64,000 bases of DNA from Flectonema sp. DT1601 (GCA_964019425.1 OZ025832.1:682001-746000), one strand, 5' to 3'. Shown: positions 12,001 through 23,061, numbered from the stretch's first letter. The notes: a model not told the origin generated them from the letters alone. A program made the numbers and translations.

Positions 12001-14196
12001 CGGAACCTGTCAGAGACTTAATAAAGCAACTGTAACGAAATGCTCCGCCTGTGAGGAAGAGAAACACATCGTAACTAAATCACAACAAGAAGATCAAGAA
12101 CATATGATTGCAGTTGAGCACACATTACTAGCAATGAACAGTACTGATGAACTGATTAGTGATGTTGTGGATGTAGACGACTTTATGAAAACACCTCATC
12201 GACAGACTGTTAATAACAAATTGAGTCCATCGACTGATGTTATTATAAAACCTCTTCCTTCACCAGAAAGTGAAAGTGTTGTTACTTCAGTAGTTCAAAA
12301 TAACACTTCTGATGACCTTCCTATTGCTAACTTTCGAATGCAACTATTCAGTACCCGTCACCGTCCTACTTTAACTCATGCGATTAGTAGTAATCAATCC
12401 AAGTCGTTGAGTAGCTTCTCAAACATTTCACCACAGCAACCAACTGCTGTGAAGCAATTTAAACCTTTGACGGCAATCTCACCAGTTCCGTTATCCAAGC
12501 AGCCTGACACTGCAATTGGTAAATCAGGACAGGCCTTAGTGAGTGTCAGTCCCAGTGTCACAAATATAACCACACCAGAAAGAAGTTCATTCGCCCATAT
12601 TGGGATTCCTGCTGGTGGGAACAGAGCGAATGATTTTGTGATGGCGAGCTCCCTTTCGAGGAGTGGGGGTAAAGTCGACAAGAAAGAGGAACAACTTCCT
12701 TCTGGTTCTAATATTCTACAAACGTCAGTAGGCAACCCGTCAGTCGATAAGAATCTAATAAATGATCCTCATGGTAACAACAACATCACTGACAACAACA
12801 ATAGCACTTGTGTTGCTGTCAACAGCAACACAGCTCAGAAGGCTCAAGCATTGAGCCCTAACTCTCCAAGAAAGAGTGCACTCAGAGTGAGTAAAGATTG
12901 TGATGAAGAAGTTGATGATGTAGCGAAGATATTACGATTTAATATGCAAGACTTTGGTAGGCAATCACAAGACGACTCTACTCAGGGTGAGGTTGAGATG
13001 CCAGCAATTATCGGTTCTCCCGTTAGAAGTGACGACTCATCTTCAACACAAGAAACACCAGTGAGATGTAGTGCTATTCCTGCTGTTCGTAGTTCTTCAC
13101 CCTGCACATCAAATTCTAATCAACAATTCCTTTCACTTAGGAGGAACACCACTTCTATTCCAAACTGGTCACAACCAGCAGCAGTACTTGACAGTCAGAA
13201 CAACCTTTTGAATCTCAGCTGTGAGACTTGCCAAGAAACACCTGCTGAAGGAGAAGTTCGAGAGTCAGTCTCAGTAGAAGTAGCGAAAGTACCTTCTTTA
13301 GAAACACCAAAGAAACCAACTAAAGAAAACATCGAAGAAGAGAGTTCTTCAACAGATATAACTCCGATATGCACTGCGAGGCCTGTTACTCCAAAGACTG
13401 GTAGCTCAGTCAAAGGAAGGCGAAAACTAAAATTTCGAAAACGAAAAAGTCGTCCAATAGAAGGAGACACCCCCACTACGGCTACGAAGTCACCCGAACA
13501 GGATATCGAGAAACTTGTGCGAAAAGAGCAACGAAGACGTGCAAAGAGAAAAAAACTCAAAGCTCTCCGTGCAAAGTACCTCGACCTCGCTGCGGGTGAA
13601 GCCGGCGTCTCTAAAGCGAGTGACTCGACAGATTCATCGGCAACGGATTTGAGTTTTGTTATCAGAGAGTCTCAGGCTACTCAGGAGGTTTGTTTTATTA
13701 TTTTTATTTTAACTTTACGATATTATATAAGAGACGGTAAGATCAAAACAATAAAAAACAGTCAACACAATCATCACAACGACATTACCGAAGAAGACTC
13801 CTAAACTGTATGAGTCAATTAGACACCGACAGTGATGGAAATGTTGAGATGCCTCGACTAACTGGATATTTCCCTGAAGAATCTGTTAAAGTTAAAAAGA
13901 GAAAACGAGCAGGTGATGTAGTAATCGATAGGCTGGGTGACAAATACAATGATGACGACAGCGATACTTCAATACCACTCAGTCAACTGGGAGAGGGCGA
14001 GGAAGAAGAAGAAGAAGAAGCTGAAGAGAGAGACGAATCGACTGACGGGGATGTACCAAATCGCGTTTTTTATAAAAATAAAAACAACATACCAGACAGC
14101 AACACTAATCGGTTCGTTCAAAGCAGCTACCGCCAGCAGGGAAACTGTTTCAAATGTGGGAAGGCAGGTCACTGGGCACGCTACTGTCCATTCTGA
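9005..14196 (+). CDS. FANCM/Hef-like pseudo-helicase with RanBP2 zinc fingers and CCHC knuckle (one intron)
   Basis: CDS is join(9005..13687, 13762..14196), 1705 residues. Residues ~10-520 follow the layout of FANCM/Mph1/Hef superfamily 2 helicases: an RDYQ-type start, a P-loop region, the P.KPF motif Ia region, a HPKL block before helicase domain 2, and a motif VI region. The catalytic motifs are lost: the P-loop reads FPENSGMTI instead of TGxGKT, motif II reads VIDSS instead of DEAH, and motif VI lacks the QRxGRxGR arginines. Seven zinc-finger units follow (~742-1020), six with the RanBP2 pattern WxCxxC…N…CxxC. A long disordered Ser/Thr-rich stretch, a basic KR-rich segment, an acidic run and a C-terminal CCHC knuckle (CFKCGKAGHWARYC) complete the protein. 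No ERCC4 nuclease domain is seen. I infer a nuclear scaffold that binds nucleic acid or ubiquitin in DNA repair or RNA metabolism, without ATPase activity. Confidence 0.8.
13688..13761 (+). other. spliceosomal intron in FANCM-like gene (74 nt)
   Basis: GTTTGT…AAAAAACAG, phase 0. Splicing brings the second exon, which ends in a CCHC zinc knuckle, into frame without a stop. Reading through instead adds a low-complexity tail and stops at 13804. Confidence 0.78.
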
Positions 14197-14549
14197 ATAT
14201 CTCATAATCTATCTTATCTAGCTAGTACTATCATTGAAAGGTTTCTTTAGAATATTGTGACTACCACTAACAGTTGTTCTCACAGCTGTGGTAGTCGAAA
14301 CTTTTTCTTGTAAGCGAATTCTGTTATTTTTATATTCGTTATTTTCCACCTCGACTCCGACGAGTTGTTTTGGCATTGTACTTGCTGTTTAGCAACACAT
14401 ATTGAAATCTAAGTCAGCAACTGTTTAGTTTATTCTAACTTTACCCCTTCACAGCTCAAACGAAGGACCCACGTGTTAGCTGTTCTGAGTACTTTAGTGT
14501 TGTTGTTATTATTGTAATTATTACTTAAAACAGGGTAAAGGATAATAAT
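14197..14549 (+). other. intergenic region with inverted repeat
   Basis: No gene. A perfect 9-bp stem (GACTACCAC at 14259-14267, GTGGTAGTC at 14288-14296, 20-nt loop) lies shortly after the FANCM-like stop. A CAG at 14531-14533 precedes the thaumatin start. Confidence 0.6.
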
Positions 14550-16019
14550 ATGCTTTCCCTTTTGTTGTGTTCGACTTATGCATCATCCGCTCCGAGATTC
14601 ACGGTAGTGAATGGATGTGATACGGAAACTCTATGGATTGCTAATCAAGGATACGCACAGAATCACTTAGAACCACAAATGAAGAAGTTAGAACCAGGGA
14701 TGGAGTTCACTTGGGATATTCCAAATGAGGGACTTCCAAGTACCAGATTCTGGCCATTAACTGGTTGTAATAGTAGTGGTATATGTAAAGTAGGTCAGAG
14801 TGTTGGTGGGATCAGCGGATTACCAGATTGCGGAGCAACCGGATGTGCTCCTGCAGTAGATTCAAAATTCGAAGCAACTTGGGGATGTACTTTAAAAAAT
14901 CCAAAAGACTGCGTTACCACAAAACAGGGAAAGAATTTACAGGGACCTGACTACTTCGATGTTTCCTTAGTCGATGGTTTTACACTTCCTTATAGAGTCG
15001 ATTTTAATGGCTGTACTCCACCTCGTAGAAAAGATGGAAAGAGAGTACCATACTTCAACGCTTCAAAGTTAGATTATTTGAGAATGTGTCCGCAGGTTGA
15101 TAATTTAGGGTCTGTTGGAGATGAGGATTTAGTTCTATTCTCCCCACGTCATAATCATGGTGTTGTTGGTTGTCTTTCACCTTGTAGTAGACTAACAGTT
15201 CCTAATTGGGAACATCCGCAGTATAATTTTAGTACGTCATCTGACCAGGCAAAGTATTATTGTTGTCCTGCTGGTTCACTTGGTCCTGGTCAACAGACTC
15301 CTACGAAATGTATGCACGGACCTGTCAACAATACCAACTACGTAAGCAACATCCATCATTTCGCTCCGGATGTGTATGCTTATGCTTATGATGATGGTCT
15401 TGGTGGGTACCATTGCCCGTCCAATACCACTTACAAAATGACTTATTACTGTCCTCCGAAAGGAATCGAACCGACGTTGAAACCAACTCCAGCACCGACA
15501 CCTGCCCCTCCGCTACCTCCTTCGGGTGATCTGACGGTTTTTGTTAATGATTGTACGGGTTTACAATTTCCATCGTTTTTTCCAATAGAACCCGTAATGA
15601 TACTTAATGTCAGTAGCTCAGAAGGTACTAAAAATTTCAAGACGAACTACGGCTATGGAAGAGATCCAGTGTTCTCGCAGACTTTTACTGCAAAAGTTCG
15701 CCCTCCAGTTAAGATATTCATCGACGTACAAAATGATGGCTTCGAAGGTGGAGACATTGGTAGGTCGGCTACTACAGTTACTCTCGCTGATTTACAGAAG
15801 TCACCGTATTCAATATCAATGAGGCTTCAGAATAATAATATTCGTGGAAATGAAAACAGCTGTAAAATTACTTTATCATGGGCTCCACCACCGACTTTGC
15901 CTCCGGGTTGTTCGGTTTGTACCAATACTTTTTGTTGTAATCCAAACACGTCACCTCCACAGAAATGTCTCAATGGTAAGGCGTGTTGCTCTTGTGGATC
16001 TGACAGTTGTCAATGCTAG
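14550..16019 (+). CDS. secreted thaumatin-like protein fused to a C2-like domain and Cys-rich tail
   Basis: 489 residues. A signal peptide covers residues 1-13 or so. Residues ~15-305 are a thaumatin/TLP domain: FTVVNGC at the start, the signature FDVSLVDGFTLPYRV in the middle, and a closing CP…VYAYAYDDGLG…Y.MTYYCP block, with many paired cysteines. A Pro/Thr/Ala linker (~306-325) follows. Residues ~326-450 look like a C2 domain (LTVFVNDCTGL, RDPVFSQTFTAKV, then an IDVQNDG…GDIGRS loop before a TLADL strand). The last ~37 residues hold about ten cysteines in a compact CxxC/CC pattern, like a knottin-type or adhesive module. Thaumatin-like proteins bind or cleave beta-glucans; a secreted glucan- or cell-wall-binding role is inferred. 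CAG at 14531-14533 lies 16 nt before the ATG. Confidence 0.87.
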   Translation: MLSLLLCSTYASSAPRFTVVNGCDTETLWIANQGYAQNHLEPQMKKLEPGMEFTWDIPNEGLPSTRFWPLTGCNSSGICKVGQSVGGISGLPDCGATGCAPAVDSKFEATWGCTLKNPKDCVTTKQGKNLQGPDYFDVSLVDGFTLPYRVDFNGCTPPRRKDGKRVPYFNASKLDYLRMCPQVDNLGSVGDEDLVLFSPRHNHGVVGCLSPCSRLTVPNWEHPQYNFSTSSDQAKYYCCPAGSLGPGQQTPTKCMHGPVNNTNYVSNIHHFAPDVYAYAYDDGLGGYHCPSNTTYKMTYYCPPKGIEPTLKPTPAPTPAPPLPPSGDLTVFVNDCTGLQFPSFFPIEPVMILNVSSSEGTKNFKTNYGYGRDPVFSQTFTAKVRPPVKIFIDVQNDGFEGGDIGRSATTVTLADLQKSPYSISMRLQNNNIRGNENSCKITLSWAPPPTLPPGCSVCTNTFCCNPNTSPPQKCLNGKACCSCGSDSCQC

Positions 16020-18308
16020 TTAGGAATGTGTCTGTAAAACTATCTAAGAAACGACATATAAACTATTCTTCGCTGCATTTCAGATTGCAAATTTTAAAGG
16101 TTTCCGACGCTATTCAATAGCAACACTCGCTACTTAACAGCTAACATTGTATCATAAGCTAGTATTAAGGTCCTATAATGTTTTAGGACAAAAAACACGT
16201 CAAGTAAGCAGTGATGTTGTTTTCCTTTTTTTTTTTTTTTTTTTTTTTAAATGTAACTTTTAATTTAGTGCAAACTAAAATAATGTTACTGTCTAATAAC
16301 AAACTTCATATTATGTGAACTATTCTTCGCTGCATTTCCAGATTGCAGATTTTAAAGTATTAAATACCAACACTCGCTACTTAACAACTATTATATTGTA
16401 TCATATCGGCTAGTATTAAAATATCGTTATTAAAAAAAAAAGATTAATTTCTCCTATTGTGTTTAGGACAAAAAAACATGTCAAGTAAGCAGTGATGTCG
16501 TTTTCCTTTCCTTTCCTTTCCTTTCCTTTTTTTTTTTTTTTTTTAAATTTGCAGCCGGTTACTACTAGTCTGCTTTTTTTCAAACGTAAATGCCACAGTA
16601 GAGCAATGTGTGTGTTGTTATTTTTTTTTTATTTTTTTTTATAGTGAAACTATTTTATAACAATTTGTATTTCTAGCTATTTACAGCCCTAGTACTAACT
16701 AGCTGCTGTCTTTATTGTAAGCTGGTTAACAAATATTGTAGTGGAAAAAAAAAAAAAAAAAAAAAAAGAGAATTTTTTGTTGCTGTGAGTTTGCTTCTTT
16801 AGCTTCTTTAGTTGCAAGTTCTCTGTAAAACCTTACAGCGTTTTTAAATAAAGAGAAAAATTTTAATTCTCTGCTACGACTTTATCGATTTAAATTTCTT
16901 AGAGATTTGTCTTTCCTCATGGCTTTCTTAAAGTCAACGAACATCATTAATTAGACAGGTGTGTGTAGGTGTTTAATTATAATATTAGGGAACCGTTCTG
17001 TTATCTACATTGTGCACACGGCATGTGCGCACAAGGTCAATAAATTACGAATGGCAGCCCACGTTCGTTTTATTGTCAGTGCAGTTTCACAGCCAAAAAT
17101 AAAAAAATAACGTTTGTCAGTTTTTTCTGTCCCGTTCTCCAGCTCCCTGTTTTTTTTTTTTCTTTTTCTGTGAAATTTTCAGCGTGCAGTATCTTTTTCC
17201 ATATTATTCAAATTTGTCCTTCTCGTATAAAAAGAATCCTTTCTGGGGAAATGTGTCGCCAGAGGGGGAGTTTTTTTTTTTTTTTTTCATTATTTTCTTT
17301 TACCAACCTTCCGTTAATACGGCACTCCTCGTCTGCAATGTAAGACGCAATTGAACTCTTTAAGCGAAGCAATATGTGTCGGATACGATTACTTTTTTTT
17401 TTCCCCCCCATTTCTGTCTTCCTCATGCAGCACCTGTCTCTGAAATGAATCTTCGTGCGTTCTCTTCTTCGGAAGTTGAAAAACAGCTGTGCGACGGTTG
17501 TTGTTTTTTTATAATATTATGGTTTCTCTTATCGATATGTTGATTCCAGTTAACACGCTATGGTTCGTTTTTATTATTGTGTTGCTCAGGAAGGGGGGAC
17601 CCGATCCGATTATTTTGGTAGTAGATTGTTTCTTCTTCTTCTTTTTTTCTTCGTTCTTCTTTTTGTTTTGTATTATATATTTATGATACAACAAAAAATC
17701 TCTCTTTTCCCGTTCTTAATAACTTCTGGACAAGGCTATTGGCAGTACTACCCATCTGGTGTCAAATTAGCTATTTTTTACCTTCTGTTTTTGTTTTGTT
17801 TTTCTTGTTTAGATTGCTGAGGAACGAATCCCGCAATCAGAATAGCAGCGATTAGAACGAATAAGTTAAGTCATTCTGTATTCATCACTTGCAGTCCTTG
17901 TATGTGATTGATTCTGAGCACAAATAAGCTTGTGGTCTCAACCTGTAGGCGCATTTGAAATGCCCTGCGATCTGGAAGGGTGTTCACAGCTTACGTGTCT
18001 AGACAATTGTCGATTTCAGCTTTCGCGATAAATCCGTAAAAAAAAAAAAAATAATAAATAAAATGAGGAATTGGCTTGTTAACATTATTTATGAGGTTCG
18101 AATCACTGAGTTTTTGCCTTAGAATTCTACTTTTTCCCAACTTCGGTTGGACCATCGTTTCAAAACGAGTGAGGGCGCGACACTCGCGTGGCGCACGTGT
18201 GTTTGGGATCTGCATTCAGCAGGTCCCCTTTTGTTATTAGAAGTTCGTTTATTTGATTCCAGAGTTGACTTACTTTATTATTCAATTCTTACTCAACAGT
18301 AACCAGAA
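16020..18308 (+). other. intergenic region with a tandem duplication
   Basis: No supportable gene; listed ORFs are poly-T/poly-A artefacts. It contains a diverged tandem duplication (16061-16248 and 16318-16545), a CCTTT microsatellite at 16500-16525, and many T runs. It ends with CAG (18297-18299) just before the next ORF. Confidence 0.6.
16061..16545 (+). repeat. diverged tandem duplication downstream of thaumatin gene
   Basis: Both units begin AACTATTCTTCGCTGCATTT, share the ACACTCGCTACTTAACA block and TAGGACAAAAAA..ACGTCAAGTAAGCAGTGATG, and end in TTTTCCTTT plus a T run. Unit 1 is 16061-16248; unit 2 is 16318-16545, longer through small insertions. Confidence 0.85.
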
Positions 18309-18815
18309 ATGACCTCTACTCTCGAGAGACAAGTTGCTATCCTCCGAGAACTAGGAATGCGACCCCCTCGTAGTACTACACCTGTTGGAACACCAAAGGC
18401 AGGAGGAATCAACAGCTCTGGAAGTAATTATCAACTTTCAGTTAACAGCAACTCAACTAAAGCCGGTACTCACTTTGATGCAAATCCAGTAGCGGAACTC
18501 GATGGACTTGCTCAGAAGTTATCGGAAATGCATTCTGAGATGCAACAACTGCAGTCGGAAAGACAACGTGAGAAAGTGGAATCGAAGAGAACCATATCTG
18601 AATTACAAAAGGAACTTCAATTGGAAAGATCAGCAAAAGATGATATCCATCGACCTGTCACAGCCCTGGCTGGAGCTCTCGCTAAAATGCAACAAGAGCG
18701 GGAAACACATCCTCAGATACTTCACACTGTTGAGGAACATCTTCGAACTATCGCTGCAGCTGCTAATGAGACTTCGATTATTGCCCAGTCTCTGAGGGGA
18801 ATTGAACTGGGGTAA
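18309..18815 (+). CDS. small coiled-coil protein
   Basis: 168 residues. It starts MTSTLERQVAILRELG, has a Ser/Gly/Thr-rich stretch (20-60) and then a strong heptad-rich coiled coil (~68-118, with LSEMHSEMQQLQSERQ and ELQKELQLERS), followed by a shorter helical tail with an N-rich end. There is no membrane span or catalytic motif. The CAG at 18297-18299 ends 9 nt before the ATG, supporting this start. It may be cytoskeletal or flagellar, but no family was recognised. The stop is followed by a GTAAAT, so an additional 3' exon cannot be excluded. Confidence 0.72.
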   Translation: MTSTLERQVAILRELGMRPPRSTTPVGTPKAGGINSSGSNYQLSVNSNSTKAGTHFDANPVAELDGLAQKLSEMHSEMQQLQSERQREKVESKRTISELQKELQLERSAKDDIHRPVTALAGALAKMQQERETHPQILHTVEEHLRTIAAAANETSIIAQSLRGIELG

Positions 18816-19109
18816 ATACTTATTAAAATTAGTCGTGGTCTTTTTTTATTTGTTTTTTTTTTTAATCATCTAAATAAACACCATTTGTGTTACCAGAAGG
18901 AAGCTTCTCCAGCTTACCTTCAAATGTATTTTTTGTTAGCTATTTTTAGAACCCGTAGAGTGATATAGATTAGTAATGTGTGCGCGTGATCATCCATTCA
19001 ATTTTACTTAATTAACAGGGGTGTTGGGACTATGGAGTTAAAAAGTTAATATAAAGTTAAATTTTTTTCATTCAAACAGGGGATCGCCAAGGAGAAATAT
19101 AACATAAAA

Positions 19110-20645
19110 ATGGCGTCCATCGAACGAAAAAAAGTGAGGAAGACGCTTTTAAGCTCTACCCTGTCATGTAGAAAGATGAAAGTATCAAGCAGGGCATTAT
19201 TAATTGCGTTTTCAGTGGTTGTTGGATTGTGTCTAGGAGGGGTTATAAGTACAAAACCGGAGTTGCCTTCAATGCCGGTTTCCAACGAAGGCAGGAGAGC
19301 AAAGGTAAAAGAGATGTTTCTACATGCATGGGGAGGTTACAAGAAATATGCCTGGGGACACGATGAGTTTAAACCGGTAAGCGAAGTCCCTTCTGACGTC
19401 TGGGGAGGTTGGGGAATTACTCTTGTTGATACCCTCGATACCTTAGTTATAATGAACCTACAGGATGAATTAAAACATGCCAGAGAAGCTGTTAAAATAA
19501 TCGATTGGAGTGACTCAACAACATCTCTGATCTCAACATTCGAAACAACAATTAGACATTTAGGAGGACTACTATCAGCTTACACTTTAACAAACGATAC
19601 GCTTTACCTTCAGAAGTCACTTGAATTGGCTGATAGGCTACTCGTTTCTTTTAATACTAAAAGTGGATACCCCGCGTCCTTTATATCAACGACAGACTGG
19701 ACACCAAACTTAGGACAGCAGACTACTAGCTTAGCAGAAGTTGGATCTTTACAATTAGAAATGTCGTATTTATCATTGGTGACTGGTAACTCAACTTTCG
19801 CATTGAAAGCAAATCGATTTTATGAACTGTTATGGGACCTACGCAGTAAAGATATCACTGATTATCCAGGATTGTGGCCGCTCTTTTTTGATGTTCAGAC
19901 GGGTGAATTCGTAGGAGATACTTTCAGCATTGGAGGACAAGGTGATTCTACATACGAATATTTCTTAAAGCTTTGGCTTCTAAACGGAGAACAACCATCT
20001 TGGTTATATCAGTTATACAACGATTCCCTCTCAAGTATTAAAAAGAATTTAGTAATGACAGCTGGTAGAAGAAGTTACATAACCACCATCAGATCTGGAA
20101 CACCAACACATACAATGGATCATTTGAGTTGTTTTGCACCGGGAATGATTGCTCTTGGAGCTTGGAAAGAACTTCAAAAAGATCCGAATAATAAAATAGC
20201 AAAAGAAGACTTGAAACTTGCGGAATCAATTGCGGAGACTTGCTATTTGATGTATCGAACAACTGCTACTAAGATCGGTCCTGAGATTGTGATGTTTGAT
20301 GTGTCAGGTGGAATGTACTCATCTGATCCTCGTTATCAACTCCGTCCTGAAACAATCGAATCACTCTTCGTCTTGTATAGAATCACTTCTGATGAGAAGT
20401 ACAGAGACTGGGCTTGGAACATTCTCCAGAGTATTGAGCGTTATTGCAAAACAGATTATGGCTACACTGGACTAACAACGATTGAATCAAGTACTCAGAA
20501 TGCTGATGATGTTATGCCTTCATTCTTTCTTGCTGAAACTCTTAAATATCTTTTTTTAATATTCTCCGATTCGACGTTGCTTCCTCTCGATGAGTTTATC
20601 TTTAGCACCGAAGCTCATCCGTTTCGAATGCAGAGACCGACATAA
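19110..20645 (+). CDS. GH47 alpha-1,2-mannosidase (ER/Golgi class I)
   Basis: 511 residues with a type II membrane anchor at ~29-48, so the catalytic domain faces the ER or Golgi lumen. The family landmarks are in order: WGHDE and WGGWGITLVDTLDTL near the start, the catalytic-cleft FETTIRHLGGL (Glu145), HTMDHLSCF (Asp337), RPETIESL (Glu414), and the Ca2+-binding Thr in STEAHP (Thr500). All expected catalytic residues are present and the length is normal, so this should trim alpha-1,2-linked mannose from N-glycans. EDEM-type non-hydrolytic relatives are less likely given the intact cleft. T-rich sequence and ACAG at 19076-19079 precede the ATG by 30 nt. Confidence 0.94.
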   Translation: MASIERKKVRKTLLSSTLSCRKMKVSSRALLIAFSVVVGLCLGGVISTKPELPSMPVSNEGRRAKVKEMFLHAWGGYKKYAWGHDEFKPVSEVPSDVWGGWGITLVDTLDTLVIMNLQDELKHAREAVKIIDWSDSTTSLISTFETTIRHLGGLLSAYTLTNDTLYLQKSLELADRLLVSFNTKSGYPASFISTTDWTPNLGQQTTSLAEVGSLQLEMSYLSLVTGNSTFALKANRFYELLWDLRSKDITDYPGLWPLFFDVQTGEFVGDTFSIGGQGDSTYEYFLKLWLLNGEQPSWLYQLYNDSLSSIKKNLVMTAGRRSYITTIRSGTPTHTMDHLSCFAPGMIALGAWKELQKDPNNKIAKEDLKLAESIAETCYLMYRTTATKIGPEIVMFDVSGGMYSSDPRYQLRPETIESLFVLYRITSDEKYRDWAWNILQSIERYCKTDYGYTGLTTIESSTQNADDVMPSFFLAETLKYLFLIFSDSTLLPLDEFIFSTEAHPFRMQRPT

Positions 20646-21165
20646 AGATTTTGGGAAGGAGAAAGACCTTGGCTTTGCCATCACAAGGATTGTGAATGAG
20701 GTGTTTTCAGAAAACTCACAATCACTCATTAATTTATTATGTTGCTGGGCACCGTATCAATCTTGATATCACTCAGCGAGAGAAAAGGAAATCAACATGC
20801 GGGGATCTACCAACATGGAACAGGAAATGGTTTATATCCTTTCTATTCGAATGGTCTAAAGGTGTGATGCGCCTTATTTGTTGTTTTTCGTTTTTTTATT
20901 TTATTTATTTATTTGGGTTCGCATTTCTTTTTTTTAAAAAAAAACATTATTCCTATTTTGACACCTTGATTTCAGTTAGATATTTTTTTCTTTCTTCTTA
21001 TTTTTATTATTATTATTTTTTTTTTTTTAATGTTTTTGTTTGGTCTTTTTTTTCAATGTTTCAGAAAAAACAACACAAAATATGATAAAATTACCGACAT
21101 CAGAAACATAAAATCTGTATAATTTTTTTTTTTTAAAAATCTACTTAAAATCAGTTACAAAAATT
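20646..21165 (+). other. intergenic region
   Basis: No gene seen; an ORF at 20696-21085 is dominated by T-run translation and has no family signal. Several T and A runs are present, ending with TCAG at 21151-21154, 11 nt before the next start. Confidence 0.55.
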
Positions 21166-22776
21166 ATGTATCTTTGCTGGGGATGTCTTCACCCATTTAC
21201 AGAGTCGAACTTAAAACAATTGGAAATCAATCAAGAACTCACATCATTGTTTGAAGCAGTCAGAATGAGCATCGCATCAATAAGCGAATTGAAACCAACA
21301 ACCAGCAAACTATTAAAATCCATTGAGTCTCTTGAGTCTAATTTTAGGGTGTTGATGTTGGGAGTTGAACAAAGTATTCAATCGTTATTAGAAGAAAAGA
21401 AGCTACTCGGTAAGGAAGAATTATTGTCGAATCCTTTCAATGTGACGACTGAATTGAGTAGCAACAATACGATCACCAGAAGGACATCAAAAATGCAACG
21501 AAGATCATCATCATTTCGAAGAAGAGCTGCAAGTCCGATACCGAAATCTCCACAGCCGCCTACTTCAGAAACTCATTCAGTTGATAAATCTCATCGAAGA
21601 CAACAACCTGATAGAAGATCAATTGCGAATCGTTTTGGTAAAGAAGTGTACAATTCATCATCCAGGACAGCTGTAATCAAACACAATACTCCAAACACTA
21701 ACTCTGTACTAAATCATGTGATGTCTTCTTTATATTTAGTTGTTGAGAGTATTGTTTCACAGGTATGCATTTAACCACCATACTAACATTGTATATATAA
21801 AGCTAACTATCAAAAAAAACAACAGGTTTCTGCAGACAGAGGAACACTATGGTGCCGATGTCAGGGAGGTATTGTATCTGATCAGGGAGAAGAACTTATT
21901 AGTTGTGTTGTAGTGGGTCCTAATACTAAGATAGGACCTCCAACAAGAAGTAGTACATCAACAGGAGTATTAGGTGCTTCAATCAGTACTGGAATCGCTA
22001 TTAATATTGGTGCTGATGGACCAGAGAGAAGCGTTGCTGAAGCTCTCGCAGAAACAGTAGTATCAAACATAAGTGCTAGTGAAGGTATTGAATCATTTGA
22101 TTCTGAGAGTAAATGTACCATGTTGGTGATACCAATACCAAATAAGTTTAAAACATTCTCTCGAGTCTGTATTGGAGTTCTCCAACTGACGTCAAAGTCA
22201 GGATGTGGTTGCTTCTCAGAGACTGACGAGGTAATGGCTATGGGAGCTTCTTCAAATCTAAGTCATTTATTATCGAGTTATAAATCAATTCTTACCTCTG
22301 GTATGAAAAGAGTATTTGATCCGACTTTCTTAACTACAAAGTCATCAGAAGCAGGAGTTGGTTACTATTCTAGTAACACTACTTGGGAAGTACCTTCAAG
22401 CATCTCTTCTCATGCAGCTCCTATGTTAGTTCATCGTACGGGTAATTCTGGTTTTATTGTTAAAACTGATCTTTTTAAAACAACTCGTGAGATTGCTATT
22501 CAAGGAAGAGTTCGTGAAGTTGAGAGGTTTCAGTCTACACTTGAAGTTGCCTGGAAGCAGTCTGTCGCATCACTTGCTGAAGCGGATACGAAGAAAGAGA
22601 TGCTGGAAAAACTTCTCGAAGAGACAAGAACCCAGTTGACTGCAGCAAGACAGAAGTCACCATCCATGAGTGACATCATTGGTCCTACTGAAGGAAATAG
22701 AAGTAGAAGAAATACTACTCAGAGAAGTCGTCAAAGACCTTCATCAGCATCAGCATCCATACACTCAGTTCGATAG
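21166..22776 (+). CDS. GAF-domain coiled-coil protein (one intron)
   Basis: CDS is join(21166..21762, 21826..22776), 515 residues. An N-terminal helical, coiled-coil-prone region (~15-85) and a basic Ser/Arg/Pro-rich stretch (~105-170) lead into a GAF domain (~185-385). GAF landmarks are the LYLVVESI helix, the strand GTLWCRC, the GVLGASISTGIAINI turn, CTMLVIPIP and IGVLQLTSKSG followed by FSETDEV. A second coiled coil (~440-485) and a Ser/Arg-rich tail follow. No kinase, cyclase or phosphodiesterase output domain is attached. GAF domains bind small ligands or mediate dimerisation; here a scaffold or ligand-sensing role, perhaps cytoskeletal, is inferred. TCAG at 21151-21154 lies 11 nt before the ATG. 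Confidence 0.82.
21763..21825 (+). other. spliceosomal intron in GAF gene (63 nt)
   Basis: GTATGC…ACTAAC…CAACAG, phase 0. Splicing restores a continuous GAF domain across the junction (IVSQ then VSADRGTLWC). Without splicing the ORF stops at 21774. Confidence 0.85.
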
Positions 22777-22801
22777 AATCAACTTGTGCATCTGTGATGT
22801 G

Positions 22802-22842
22802 CATATCATTTGTTTTGTTTTGTTTTGTTTTGTTTTGTTTTA
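22802..22842 (+). repeat. GTTTT microsatellite
   Basis: Six consecutive GTTTT-type units in the short spacer between the GAF gene and the large receptor gene. Confidence 0.85.
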
Positions 22843-23061
22843 CTTTCTTAAGTTACACCGCAAAAGCCTTTTCAGTCTTCCTGCCTTCTGATCGTTTCGA
22901 GTATCAGTAGTGTTAATAAGCCTTAGTTCCTCCCCCTCAGATCTATCCCAGGCCAGGCCTATTGTTATTAGTGTTTGTTGAATAGAATAAACTTTAATCG
23001 TATTAGTAGTTTGTGTTACCTATCAGATGAATAAATCTATTTTCAAAGTACCGACAACATA

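Noticed and set aside
20696-21085. ORF between the mannosidase and GAF genes
   Set aside because: Mostly aromatic runs from T-rich DNA, no homologous motif.
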